DNA of 64,000 nt from CAYYYJ01 sp964631205 (GCA_964631205.1 CAZVWU010000002.1:1-64000); one strand, 5' to 3'. Positions 7,313 to 16,265 are shown, numbered from the stretch's first letter. Made by a program: numbers and translations. Notes: generated from the sequence alone by a model not told the origin.

Positions 7313-8851
7313 TTAACCGGAAAGAGTTCCTGCGCTCTTCTGGACCTCAGGCTGCTTCTGCCATTCCTTTTTCAGGCCATGGATTTGGGCCAGCCTTTTG
7401 AAGAAAATTGCAGCTGATTTTGCTGTCCTTACAGCTTCTGAAGGGCTCTTTAAAGACTGCACAGTCTTGTAGGCCAGGTATTTTGGGTTTGAATAATATT
7501 GCTTGAGAGCGACATCTGCCCATTCCACTAATTCTTTGTTTGTTAAATCTGGCCTTGATACAAGTGTGTTGTGTTTCCCCTCGCTATCGATCCACTGATC
7601 ATAATCCCTTGTTGTAAGGTAGCCGTTTTCCTCTGCCCATTTAAATGTGCCTGTTCCAGGGTAAGCCATTAAAGGGAAGAATTGCGCTGTGTCAGGCATC
7701 AGCTTTTTCGCAAAATCAATTGTCGCCTGCATGCTTTTCTTGTTGTCTTTTGGCAGCCCTAATATAAAACAGCCATTTGTAATTAAACCCGCCTTTCTGA
7801 CACTTTCCATGAACTCTTCCTGCATCTTTGCTGTCGTGCCTTTTTTCACAGAGTTCAGCTCATCCTGCTCAGGCGATTCAAAACCAACACACAGCAGCCT
7901 GCATCCTGCATCCCTCATCGCCTTCAGAGTCTCATAATCAGTGTTTACCCGCGCATTGCAGGACCATTTTATTTTTATCCCTCTCTGAATTATCTCTTTC
8001 GAAAGATCGATTGTCCGCTGCTTGTTTAATGGAAATGTATCATCCTCCAGCTGTATCTCGCTTATAAAAGGCAGCTCATTCTTGATATACTCAAACTCGT
8101 CAGCAACATTTTTCACTGACCTCTGCCTATAGGATGATTTGAAAGGGATGTGGCAAAAAGAGCAGCTGTAAAGGCATCCTCTCCCTGTCAGTATCGTGAC
8201 TTCAGGCCATGTCAGGGACGCATAAAAATATTTTTTCATCCCCTCTTCTCCAAGGTGTTTGTAATAAGTCTCTGAAACAAAAGGGAGTTTGTCAAGATCT
8301 TGAATTAACGGCCTTTCAGGAGTGTGGATAAATTTTCCGCCTTGCATAAAAACCAGACCCTTCACATCATCCAGTTTTTTCCCTGCTTCAATGTGCTGCG
8401 CCAATTCCAACGCAGTTTCATCAACCTCCCATCTGATCACAGAATCAATTGCGCCTTTGCCATGAACAAGCGTCTCTTCAGGCACATTAGAAGGGTGTAT
8501 TCCCATTACAGAAATATGGATTCCGGGGATCGCAGCCTTTATTTTCGCTGCCTGCCTGATGTCATTCAAAATAGATGGCGTTGAAGTGTCCATCAGGATG
8601 AGGCCGTTCCTGTCTGTAAAGTATTTTTTTGCTTGCTCAACTGTGAAATCATGGGACCATTCGCTTGCCACTGCATCAACCAGCCAGGTCTTAAAGCCGT
8701 TATGCTCAACCCATCCTGCCCCATATGCGAGATAATACGGATGGTAAAAAGTCCCGCCATTAGTCACGCATGGCGACCTTGACTGCCTGGAATAAAGATT
8801 GAGCAATTTGCCATTCCTTTCAAAGGACGGGTTTAAGAAAAGGGTTTTCAT
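7313..8851 (-). CDS. B12-binding-domain radical SAM protein
   Basis: A 512-residue protein. Residues 1-150 form a Rossmann-like cobalamin-binding region of the type found in BchE/P-methylase enzymes. The radical SAM core follows with the cluster motif CLYSCSFC (CxxxCxxC) near residue 225, then GFESPEQDEL and FILGLPKD motifs typical of the class. The C-terminus is helical. Such enzymes methylate or rearrange unactivated carbons, but the substrate cannot be read here. It is divergent from endoQ, with starts 56 nt apart. A related gene lies at 35896. It could act on lipids or a cofactor; nothing in the context decides. Confidence 0.88.
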   Translation of the reverse strand: MKTLFLNPSFERNGKLLNLYSRQSRSPCVTNGGTFYHPYYLAYGAGWVEHNGFKTWLVDAVASEWSHDFTVEQAKKYFTDRNGLILMDTSTPSILNDIRQAAKIKAAIPGIHISVMGIHPSNVPEETLVHGKGAIDSVIRWEVDETALELAQHIEAGKKLDDVKGLVFMQGGKFIHTPERPLIQDLDKLPFVSETYYKHLGEEGMKKYFYASLTWPEVTILTGRGCLYSCSFCHIPFKSSYRQRSVKNVADEFEYIKNELPFISEIQLEDDTFPLNKQRTIDLSKEIIQRGIKIKWSCNARVNTDYETLKAMRDAGCRLLCVGFESPEQDELNSVKKGTTAKMQEEFMESVRKAGLITNGCFILGLPKDNKKSMQATIDFAKKLMPDTAQFFPLMAYPGTGTFKWAEENGYLTTRDYDQWIDSEGKHNTLVSRPDLTNKELVEWADVALKQYYSNPKYLAYKTVQSLKSPSEAVRTAKSAAIFFKRLAQIHGLKKEWQKQPEVQKSAGTLSG

Positions 8852-8907
8852 AGCTCTGATTTGGTTTGCTTATATTTATTTGTTTACCTAATATAGAGAG
8901 GATAGGC

Positions 8908-10209
8908 ATGAAAACTATTGTAGACCTCCACATCCACAGCCCGCATGCAAGGGCGTGCAGCAAAGACATTTCTCTTGAGAATTTGGAAAAGTTTGCCAAG
9001 ATAAAAGGGGTTGAGCTTTTAGGGACTGGCGACTTCTGCCATCCAAAATGGATACAGGAATTAAAAAATAAATTGACTGAGGATGATACCGGAATTTTAA
9101 AAACTAAGACAGGGTTTCCTTTTATTCTTCAGTTCGAGATTGCGCTGATTTATTCTGATGGCGGGAAAGGCAGGAGGGTGCATAATCTTGTTTTGGCTCC
9201 GGATTTTGGCACTGTAGACCAGATAACAGAAGCCCTGCTGAAAAAGGGCCGCGTAGACTATGACGGGCGCCCGATGTTTGGGATTCCCTGCGCGGATTTT
9301 GTTGAAATGATGAAATCGATAAGCGGAGATATTGAAATCATCCCTGCTCACGCCTGGACCCCATGGTTTTCTGTTTTTGGCTCAAAATCAGGCTTTAATT
9401 CACTTGAGGAGTGTTTCAAGGACCAATCAAAATATATTCATGCAATTGAAACAGGCCTCTCGTCTGATCCGTCGATGAACTGGAGGCTTTCCCAGCTAGA
9501 CAATATCCAGCTGGTTTCTTTTTCCGACATCCATTCCTACTGGCCATGGAGGCTTGGAAGGGAGGCGACTGTTTTGGATTTAAAAGAATTGACCTACAAA
9601 AATATTTTGAATGCAATAAGAACTGGAGAAGGCTTAATCGAAACATTTGAAACTGATCCGGCATATGGAAAATACCATTTCGACGGCCACAGGTTTTGCG
9701 GCGTTTCCTTTGATCCAAAAGAATCTAAAAAAATAGGGGAGATATGCCCCAGATGCCAGAGGAAACTGACAGTCGGGGTCTTAAGCCGGGTTGAAGAATT
9801 GGCCGACAGGCCAGAAGGGTTCAAACCAACAGGCAGGCCTGCGTTCAGGTCGGTCATACCGCTTTCAGAAATTATTTCTTTTAGTCTGGGCTCAGACAAT
9901 CCTGCATCAAGGCAAGCTTGGGAGGTTTACAATAAACTCATAGAACGTTTCGGCTCAGAATTCAAAGTTGTTTTTGATGCAAGCTTTGAAGAGCTTTCAA
10001 AAACAATAGACGAGAAAATCGCAAAAAACATAATTGATATCCGGGGAGGCAAGGTAAAGCTCCTCCCAGGCTTTGACGGGGTATATGGGATCCCTGTTTT
10101 TAATCCGGAAGATGAAGACAAGCTGAATAAATTAAGACTCAAAAATATGGGAAAGGAATTTCACCAAAATAAAAATAAAAAACAGAAAAGTTTGGCTGAT
10201 TTCAAATAA
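8908..10209 (+). CDS. endoQ: Endonuclease Q (PHP-domain DNA repair nuclease)
   Basis: A 433-residue member of the EndoQ family, which nicks DNA 5' of deaminated bases (uracil, hypoxanthine) and abasic sites. The PHP metal-site motifs DLHIHSPHA (residue 6 on), TGDFCHP, PAHAWTPW and SFSDIHS are present in order. A zinc-ribbon-like Cys set (FCG near residue 263 and CPRC near 279) follows. The C-terminus ends QKSLADFK, a plausible PCNA-interacting box. The ATG at 8908 is chosen because the PHP motif starts directly after it. Length matches characterised archaeal enzymes. Confidence 0.92.
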   Translation: MKTIVDLHIHSPHARACSKDISLENLEKFAKIKGVELLGTGDFCHPKWIQELKNKLTEDDTGILKTKTGFPFILQFEIALIYSDGGKGRRVHNLVLAPDFGTVDQITEALLKKGRVDYDGRPMFGIPCADFVEMMKSISGDIEIIPAHAWTPWFSVFGSKSGFNSLEECFKDQSKYIHAIETGLSSDPSMNWRLSQLDNIQLVSFSDIHSYWPWRLGREATVLDLKELTYKNILNAIRTGEGLIETFETDPAYGKYHFDGHRFCGVSFDPKESKKIGEICPRCQRKLTVGVLSRVEELADRPEGFKPTGRPAFRSVIPLSEIISFSLGSDNPASRQAWEVYNKLIERFGSEFKVVFDASFEELSKTIDEKIAKNIIDIRGGKVKLLPGFDGVYGIPVFNPEDEDKLNKLRLKNMGKEFHQNKNKKQKSLADFK

Positions 10210-10212
10210 CCA

Positions 10213-11127
10213 TTATTCGACTTTTCTTTTCACAGACAGGGAAGGGCCTGCCCTCTCTATATTATAGAAATATGGTTCTGATTCAGCTGTTATTGAAACG
10301 AGCTTTTCAGCCAGCTCGCTGCTCGCCCCCGCCTCAAGCTCGCAATTGAATTCTCCTTTCTGGCCTTTGAAGAGATCAATTTCATTATAATTTATACATT
10401 CTCCTGTTTTGATTTCTATATCGGTTGATGGCGTTGACAGCTTAAGCTTTATTTTTTTGAGCCCATTTTCACAGGAAGTATCGGTGCATACAAAACCGGT
10501 GTCCAGATTGGAAACTGTGACAAAAAGCGGGAAGTTGACTTTCCCTTCTGACAAAAGCCTTATCTGGCTTGCCTGCCCTCTTGTGTTCATATCTATATCT
10601 ATCGGGCTCCTTGATTTAAACACGGTCTCAGACTCGACTGCCTCGCCTGAATCCCTTTTTATTATAAATTTTTCCCTTGGCACGAGCTTTATCCTAGAAA
10701 CTGTTATTGATTTATATTTGTATTTTATCGAAACCTTTGGCTGGAATGTCTGGTCTAATGGGAGGCTGCCTGGCGCAGTATAAGAAAATATGCATTGTTT
10801 GGATTGCCCGGGCGTGTTGAATTCTGGGTTAGGCGGATTCAGAGAAAATTTTACGCAACTATCTACTTTAATGCCCCAGCCATCCAATCCTGTTATTGTT
10901 GGCTCTATTTCTTCTGCTTTTTCTGTCCCTGTGTTTCTTACAATAAGGCTCAACTTTACGGCTTCCCCTGGAAGTATTTCAACCCCTTGAATATCCGGCT
11001 CGAAAGCCTCTATTGAGAGTATTCCGCCGCCAGATGATCCGCCGCCAGATGAGCAGCCGGAAATGAAAACCACTAAAGCTAAGGATAGAAAAAGCGTATA
11101 TTTTTTATTGATTTTTGATGAATCCAT
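10213..11127 (-). CDS. Secreted lipoprotein with CARDB-like beta domains (1 of 3)
   Basis: A 304-residue precursor with a basic N-terminus, a hydrophobic core and the lipobox ISGC at about residue 25, followed by a Gly/Ser-rich linker. The mature part is beta-rich; residues 35-140 resemble a CARDB/Ig-like adhesion fold with the phrase VRNTGTEKAEEI. A Cys pair near residues 218-223 may form a disulfide. It is the last of three tandem lipoprotein genes on this strand with similar layouts. Probably an envelope-anchored structural or adhesion protein; the ligand is unknown. Confidence 0.8.
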   Translation of the reverse strand: MDSSKINKKYTLFLSLALVVFISGCSSGGGSSGGGILSIEAFEPDIQGVEILPGEAVKLSLIVRNTGTEKAEEIEPTITGLDGWGIKVDSCVKFSLNPPNPEFNTPGQSKQCIFSYTAPGSLPLDQTFQPKVSIKYKYKSITVSRIKLVPREKFIIKRDSGEAVESETVFKSRSPIDIDMNTRGQASQIRLLSEGKVNFPLFVTVSNLDTGFVCTDTSCENGLKKIKLKLSTPSTDIEIKTGECINYNEIDLFKGQKGEFNCELEAGASSELAEKLVSITAESEPYFYNIERAGPSLSVKRKVE

Positions 11128-11141
11128 ACATAAAGCAATTA

Positions 11142-12098
11142 TTAGAATCCTGTTGCTGATTTGAGCACTGCTAGTGGCTGCGCAAGGGGCTGCAAAATCT
11201 CATAAGTATATTGCAATTCAACTTCTATTGTGGCTTTTTCTGCAGGAGCGCCCCTTTGTGGTGGGCTTGTAACCCTTAATATACAGGTTGTTTCATAGGA
11301 CCTCCCAGAATTCAAGTTTATCACTCCGTTCTGGCAGGCAGGGTCTGCGCCTGTATAGTCTGGGCTTAACCTGGAAGGCCAGCGGATATTAACCCTAACA
11401 GGATATGTGAAATCTTGGCTGGATACTAAACCTTGTGTCACATGGGCTAAGGCTGGGTTCCCATTTTTATCGATTATTGTCAATTTAACAGGGACTTGAA
11501 GGTCGAAGGTGGACCCCTGGGTTGTTGTCCTCACTTCCGGAACCTCTATCCTTATATCAAGCGGGCCTGTATCAGCTGTTCCAAATTGTGTTACTAGCCC
11601 TTGGCCAGCATCCCTTCTTTGTATGAATGTGTCTGCATCAACAAGCGTGATTGTCCCGCTGCCTTTCAGCACATTATCATATTTTATGCTTAATTTCGGC
11701 TGTATGCTTTGCTGCACAGCATATTGGGGCGTTCTTGAACTGAAGGTAATTGTTCTTATTGGGCCTGCAAGATTCTGCTCCTGGCTAAACCCTGTAAGAT
11801 CGCCTAAATTTTGTTCAAATATGCCTGACCATTTTTCTTTGTCTAAAAGTTCTACAATATTTACCCGGGTATTCTTTGCCTTTATTGTGCCTTGGTTCTG
11901 CACCCTTGCAGTAAACTGGACAGGTTCATTCTGCCTTAATTGTGTGCCTTCCTGATTAGACTTGAACTCAAGAATGACGACCCCATTCCCTAAACCTACT
12001 GGCGCCTGAGAGCCTTGAGCGCATCCAGAAACCAAAACTATAGAGGCTAATAATAGCAGGGTTATATATTTTTTGTTGGGTTTTTTTGATTTTCCCAT
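11142..12098 (-). CDS. Secreted lipoprotein with CARDB-like beta domains (2 of 3)
   Basis: A 318-residue precursor with a signal peptide (KKPNKKYITLLLLASIV) and lipobox VSGC at about residue 26. Residues 40-145 carry the CARDB-like signature (ARVQNQGTIKAKNTRV), and a second beta-rich domain follows with QPKLSIKYDNV matching the QPKVSIKYKYK stretch of its downstream neighbour. That shared stretch argues for paralogy by tandem duplication. It is separated by 14 nt from the next gene, so it is probably co-transcribed. Confidence 0.8.
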   Translation of the reverse strand: MGKSKKPNKKYITLLLLASIVLVSGCAQGSQAPVGLGNGVVILEFKSNQEGTQLRQNEPVQFTARVQNQGTIKAKNTRVNIVELLDKEKWSGIFEQNLGDLTGFSQEQNLAGPIRTITFSSRTPQYAVQQSIQPKLSIKYDNVLKGSGTITLVDADTFIQRRDAGQGLVTQFGTADTGPLDIRIEVPEVRTTTQGSTFDLQVPVKLTIIDKNGNPALAHVTQGLVSSQDFTYPVRVNIRWPSRLSPDYTGADPACQNGVINLNSGRSYETTCILRVTSPPQRGAPAEKATIEVELQYTYEILQPLAQPLAVLKSATGF

Positions 12099-12165
12099 AT
12101 AATCCTATATGTGGTATAGTAATATTACTTGCACAAGCTTATAAATTATATAAGATCTGTCTGGC

Positions 12166-13065
12166 CTATTTTACCGCAGCTGGAGGAGCCTGGTAGTTTA
12201 GGGGTTCTATTGTCACTGTGCTTTCTTTACGGAATTCGTATTTGTAGTGTTTGAGTGTAACCTCCACTCTTACTGTTTTCTCTTTCTGGATATTCTTTGG
12301 TGTGACTAATGTGCATATTATAGGTGGGGATTTTTTCTGTATTAGTTTTATTGGTTTATCGTCATCGAAGGTGCAGCTGGTTTTACTTTCTGCATTATCT
12401 ATCTTTATAGCGATATTAGTTGGTTTGATCTCCTTGCTCACAGACAAGAACCCAGACCCTTTATTTTCTATATAAAGGGAAGCTGGCTGTTGAGTTAAAT
12501 CGTCTGGGATTGGCTGCCTCACGCTTGGGTCAGGAAGGATATAAGCAACTAGAGGACCTTCGCTTTTTTGCGGAACTGAGCTCTTTTGGACAAACCTGCC
12601 TTGCTCCTGCTGCCGCTGCGCTTCATCTTTGTTAATAAAATAGACTTCTGTCTGGCTTGATGTTGTGTATTCATATTCGACAGATGTTTTTAGTTTGCAT
12701 GAGGGTATCGGGACAAGGACTTTTTTAGGGTCAGCTGTTAGAGTCCATTTTATTTCTTTAACTTCCCTTGGCAAAAGCTCGACGTCTTGTTCCTCACTCC
12801 CTATCGGATTAAAAACTCCGCATGTATCAAACAAAAATACATTAACCTTAATCTTATCTTTTTCGCCAAGATTCTGGACATAGGTTGTGAGCGTTATTGA
12901 CTGGCCGGCTTTAACTGATTGCGGGAACACACTCTGGTCTTTTATCACAACAATGTCATTTTCATATTTGCTTTGCAGCTGGCCTCCGCCAAAATCAAGC
13001 CCGGGGATTGTGCAGCCTGATACAAAAACAACTGCTGTTATCAGGATGATAAAAAGCTGGTTCAT
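12166..13065 (-). CDS. Secreted lipoprotein with CARDB-like beta domains (3 of 3)
   Basis: A 299-residue precursor with a short signal peptide and lipobox VSGC at about residue 17, then a Gly-rich linker. The mature region begins with a beta domain (TTYVQNLGEKDKIKVNVFLF) of the same type as in the two downstream paralogues, and an SVEYEYT phrase corresponds to their SIKYKYK/SIKYDN strands. It is the first gene of the trio; 67 nt containing A/T-rich promoter-like sequence separate it from the second. The role is presumably in the cell envelope. Confidence 0.78.
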   Translation of the reverse strand: MNQLFIILITAVVFVSGCTIPGLDFGGGQLQSKYENDIVVIKDQSVFPQSVKAGQSITLTTYVQNLGEKDKIKVNVFLFDTCGVFNPIGSEEQDVELLPREVKEIKWTLTADPKKVLVPIPSCKLKTSVEYEYTTSSQTEVYFINKDEAQRQQEQGRFVQKSSVPQKSEGPLVAYILPDPSVRQPIPDDLTQQPASLYIENKGSGFLSVSKEIKPTNIAIKIDNAESKTSCTFDDDKPIKLIQKKSPPIICTLVTPKNIQKEKTVRVEVTLKHYKYEFRKESTVTIEPLNYQAPPAAVK

Positions 13066-13107
13066 ATTATTATTTATATAGAAGAGGTGGTTTAAATGGG
13101 ATCGGCC

Positions 13108-13509
13108 TTATTCAACTACTTCAAATTTCACTCCATAATGTATTACTCCGCCCTTCCCATCCTCATACATTTTCCTGAACACTGGTTTGACTTTTTTCCC
13201 TGTTTCAATTTTTGATAAATCGCCGACTACTTGGCCTGAAACAGTTGTTCCCTCGACCAATTTTATCATGCCCACTGCATAAGGCGTATACTCTTCAAAA
13301 CCGTCGGGCGGTGCATGTATTATTGTATAAGAACGTATTTCTCCCTGGCCAGAAAACTTAAACTCTTCTATAACACCCTTTCTCCTGCAGTCAGGGCACA
13401 AAGTTTTGGGTGGGAAAAAAACCTGGTTGCAGGTTTTGCATTTTGTCCCTATAAGGCTGTACTTGGATTTTTTCAATCTCCAGAACAATGGCGTTGATAC
13501 ATGAGTCAT
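13108..13509 (-). CDS. DUF35 zinc-ribbon/OB-fold protein of the thiolase-HMGS complex
   Basis: A 133-residue protein. The rubredoxin-like zinc ribbon shows CKTC near residue 23 and CPDC near residue 36, followed by an OB-fold (GQGEIRSYTIIHAPP onward). In archaea the DUF35 protein bridges acetoacetyl-CoA thiolase and HMG-CoA synthase and gives them a shared CoA-binding site, so the endergonic thiolase step is coupled to the next one. The ATG at 13509 lies 1 nt after the thiolase stop with GGGAGTGA just upstream as ribosome site. It is the last gene of the mevalonate operon. Confidence 0.92.
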   Translation of the reverse strand: MTHVSTPLFWRLKKSKYSLIGTKCKTCNQVFFPPKTLCPDCRRKGVIEEFKFSGQGEIRSYTIIHAPPDGFEEYTPYAVGMIKLVEGTTVSGQVVGDLSKIETGKKVKPVFRKMYEDGKGGVIHYGVKFEVVE

Positions 13510-13510
13510 A

Positions 13511-14677
13511 TTATTCACTCCCAAAAATATTCACGACAGCAGTTGCGCCTGTGCCGCCCACATTTTGTGCCAATCCTATTTTTGCGCCTTTAATTTGGAG
13601 CTTCCCTGCCTCGCCTTTCAATTGCCTAGCGATATCCACAATCTGCCTTATGCCAGATGCACCAACCGGATGGCCGATTGATTTTAGGCCTCCCATTGTG
13701 TTTGTTGGCTTTTCAGATCCTATTGATATTTTCCCCTGCTCCACGAATTTCCCGCCCTCCCCCTTTTTGCAGAATCCTAGATCCTCTATTGCAATAATCT
13801 CATTTATCGAGAAACAGTCATGTACCTCAGCAACATCAATCTTTTCATGCCCAAAGCCAGCTTTTGCATATGCAATTTTGGCTGCTGCTTTTGTGGCTGC
13901 CATTTCTGTGATGCTCTTCCTGTCGTGCAAAGCAAGCGTGTCTGAAGCTTGGCCAGAGCCCAGCAGCCAGACAGGTCTTTCTATGCCTAATTTTTTCACC
14001 ATTTCTTCGGATGCCAGAATAACTGCCGCAGCTCCATCTGTTATCGGGCTGCAATCCAATAGCCTTAATGGATCAGCAATCATTGGTGATGTCAGGACAT
14101 CTTCAAGCGTGACAGGATATGGGTGCTGTGCGAGAGGATTTAACGCCCCATTTTTGTGGTTGTTCACAGAGACCATTGCAATCTGCTCTTTTGTTGTCCC
14201 AAACTGCTTCATATGCGCCCTTGCAATCAAGGCATACAGACCTGGGAAAGTAAGGCCTATAGCCGACTCCCATTCATGGTCGCCTGCGCCCATTAAAGCA
14301 GACACAGCCTGTTCGCCTTTCACATCAGTCATCTTCTCTGCGCCTGCAGCCATTACAATATCATGCTCACCTGCCATTATCGAAATGGCCGCCTTCCTGA
14401 AGGCCAGAGCTCCAGATGCGCATGCGCCTTCAACTCTTGTTGCAGGTATTGGATTCAAGCCTGCTTGGTCAACAGCAAGCGCGGCAAGATGCTCCTGGCC
14501 GATAAAACGGCCGCCTGACATATTGCCTACATATAACGCCTGTATCTCCCTCCCCTCTAGCTTTGCGTCGTGAAGGGCCTTTCCACCAGCTTCTGTAGCC
14601 AAGTCCCTCAGCGATTTCTCCCAATGCTCATCAAATTTGGTATAGGCTGCTCCAATTACTGCAATTCGTTTAGACAT
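13511..14677 (-). CDS. Acetoacetyl-CoA thiolase (archaeal SCPx type)
   Basis: A 388-residue thiolase that condenses two acetyl-CoA to acetoacetyl-CoA, the first step of the mevalonate route to isoprenoid lipids. The nucleophile Cys lies in EGACASGALAF near residue 85, VAEVHDCFSINE near residue 285 and the GHPVGASG His near residue 338 are present, and NVGGTGA follows. The archaeal/SCPx form lacks the second Cys-containing motif of bacterial enzymes, as here. It sits between HMG-CoA synthase and DUF35, as usual. Its first codons are duplicated just upstream, in the 57-codon frame at 14670-14840. Confidence 0.93.
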   Translation of the reverse strand: MSKRIAVIGAAYTKFDEHWEKSLRDLATEAGGKALHDAKLEGREIQALYVGNMSGGRFIGQEHLAALAVDQAGLNPIPATRVEGACASGALAFRKAAISIMAGEHDIVMAAGAEKMTDVKGEQAVSALMGAGDHEWESAIGLTFPGLYALIARAHMKQFGTTKEQIAMVSVNNHKNGALNPLAQHPYPVTLEDVLTSPMIADPLRLLDCSPITDGAAAVILASEEMVKKLGIERPVWLLGSGQASDTLALHDRKSITEMAATKAAAKIAYAKAGFGHEKIDVAEVHDCFSINEIIAIEDLGFCKKGEGGKFVEQGKISIGSEKPTNTMGGLKSIGHPVGASGIRQIVDIARQLKGEAGKLQIKGAKIGLAQNVGGTGATAVVNIFGSE

Positions 14678-14892
14678 ATTTCACATTTTTCTCCTGTATC
14701 ATTTTCTTTGGGATCTGCATCTCTCTGTAAGAAGATGCAGAGATGTCTCGTGTCCTATCGAACAGGCGAGACACGATCTCAAACCTTTCTTTTTTAAAAG
14801 AAAGGGCTGATGCCCCTATTATTGCAATTCGTTTAGTCATAGTTAATTCACCACTGATTTTGTATTTTAGTTTTTTTTGGATCTGCATCTCT
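14661..14892 (-). repeat. Partial tandem duplication with hairpins upstream of the thiolase gene
   Basis: The 14-mer GGATCTGCATCTCT occurs at 14711-14724 and 14879-14892, and the thiolase start segment GCAATTCGTTTAG(A/T)CAT occurs at 14661-14677 and 14824-14840. The leader and first ten or so codons are therefore present twice about 165 bp apart. Between the copies lie three hairpins: CCTTTCTTTT/AAAAGAAAGG, GTCTCG/CGAGAC and CATCTCT/AGAGATG. Confidence 0.7.
14670..14840 (-). pseudogene. Truncated copy of the thiolase 5' end
   Basis: A 57-codon frame beginning MTKRIAIIGAS, nearly the same as the true thiolase start MSKRIAVIGAA. After about 11 residues the similarity stops and the frame runs through hairpin-forming sequence to end 8 nt inside the thiolase gene. 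The peptide has no recognisable fold. It is best read as a duplication remnant, although translation of it could couple ribosomes from HMG-CoA synthase to the thiolase start. Confidence 0.45.
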
Positions 14893-15931
14893 AACTCTTT
14901 AATTTTTTCCTCAGCCTCACATAAGTGCCGTAGTCTATGTGCTGCTTTTTTTCTATATATTCGGATGTTTTGGGCGCCAGATCCCTTTTATCCAAAATCT
15001 TGTCTGTGACCAGCCATGAGAATGAATCAGATCCTGCGCCAGATCCGTAAGATGTCATCAATATCCTCTGGCCTGGCTGGGCTATATCCAAAACATTGCA
15101 TAAACTAATGGGCGTTGCCCCTGAATATGTATTGCCTATATGTTTTACAACAAGGCTGTGTTTAATCTGTTCAGGTGAAAACCCAAGGTCCTTTGCTGCT
15201 TTTGCTGGGAATTTTCCATTCGGCGTATGCAAAACAAGATGATCGAAATCTGAAGCTTTTAATCCTATCTTCTCCATGAAGTTTTTTGTTGCTGTCACAA
15301 CATGTTTGAAATATGCAGGCTTTCCTGTGAACCTTGCTGCATGGGTTGGGTAATCTTCTCCTTCCCTCCTCCAAAAATCTGCTGTATCTGTTGTATAAGA
15401 ATAGGTCCCTTCTAATTTTGCAAGAGGATCTTTGCCTATAATAAAAGCTGCTCCGCCTGCTGCTGCTGTGAATTCCAGAGAATCGCCTGGCCTCCCTTGT
15501 GATGTGTCAGCGCCTATCGCTAACCCGTATTTTATTTCCCCAGCTTTCACAAGCCCATAGCAGCACTGGATTGCAGCTGTTCCAGCCTTGCACGCAAATT
15601 CAAAATCGGCTACCATGATATGATTGCTTAAGTTAAGGGCATCTGCCACAATTGTTCCTGAAGGCTTAACAGCATAAGGATGCGATTCAGACCCTATATA
15701 AACAGCTCCTATGTCAAGCGGATTAATCTGTGCCCTGAGCAAAGCATTTTTTGCAGCCTCAACAGAAATTGTTACGGTGTCTTCGTCCAGGTCGGGCACA
15801 CTTTTTTCATGGACCATTAGACCTTCTTTTATATCTTCTGCATTCTTGCCCCATACCCTAGCTATTTCCTCTACTTTGATCCTAAACTTAGGAATATAAG
15901 CGCCGTAACCAACAATGCCAATGTCTGACAT
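14891..15931 (-). CDS. Hydroxymethylglutaryl-CoA synthase (archaeal)
   Basis: A 346-residue enzyme condensing acetoacetyl-CoA with acetyl-CoA to HMG-CoA. The N-terminus MSDIGIVGYGAYIPKFRI is typical. The acyl-carrying Cys lies in FACKAGTAAIQ near residue 111, a His in VLHTPNGKFP near residue 234, and the NTYSGATPISL and SYGSGAGSDSF loops are present. Archaeal HMGS works in a complex with the thiolase and DUF35 protein encoded downstream. It is the first gene of this operon; HMG-CoA reductase is not in the window. Confidence 0.94.
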   Translation of the reverse strand: MSDIGIVGYGAYIPKFRIKVEEIARVWGKNAEDIKEGLMVHEKSVPDLDEDTVTISVEAAKNALLRAQINPLDIGAVYIGSESHPYAVKPSGTIVADALNLSNHIMVADFEFACKAGTAAIQCCYGLVKAGEIKYGLAIGADTSQGRPGDSLEFTAAAGGAAFIIGKDPLAKLEGTYSYTTDTADFWRREGEDYPTHAARFTGKPAYFKHVVTATKNFMEKIGLKASDFDHLVLHTPNGKFPAKAAKDLGFSPEQIKHSLVVKHIGNTYSGATPISLCNVLDIAQPGQRILMTSYGSGAGSDSFSWLVTDKILDKRDLAPKTSEYIEKKQHIDYGTYVRLRKKLKS

Positions 15932-16002
15932 AAAAAGAATCGATGAGTATAATATAGATGAATGTAGGGTTTTTAAAAGGATAATCAGGCTTCGACAGAA
16001 AA

Positions 16003-16209
16003 TCAGCCTTTTGGCCCTTCCTCTTTGCCGAGCATTTCGTTTAAATTGGCAATCATTTCAAGGTATGCGCTTTCCCTCCCGCTATTGAAATAGCCAACAG
16101 GCGCATTTGGATGCCTGTTCAAAATTTCGGAAGATTTGCGCAGTTGGTCTGCCTTCTCCCCGAGTTCGCCAATATACCTCTTCAGTGAATCCCTTAAACC
16201 GTCTTGCAT
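16003..16209 (-). CDS. Small helical hypothetical protein
   Basis: A 68-residue protein, strongly charged and predicted all-helical, with an Asn-Ala-Pro-containing turn near residue 36. It ends GKEEGPKG. It sits 71 nt upstream of HMG-CoA synthase on the same strand and could be the first gene of that transcript. No family is recognised. The intact frame and its upstream A/T-rich sequence are the only support. Confidence 0.5.
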   Translation of the reverse strand: MQDGLRDSLKRYIGELGEKADQLRKSSEILNRHPNAPVGYFNSGRESAYLEMIANLNEMLGKEEGPKG

Positions 16210-16265
16210 ATCCCTAATTTATAATTAAGGCATAAAAGCTTATTATTAAAGCCGGATTATTGTGT

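Noticed and set aside
13488..14573. Long plus-strand frame (361 codons) opposite the thiolase gene
   Set aside because: Composition is typical of an antisense shadow, and the minus-strand thiolase has all its catalytic motifs.
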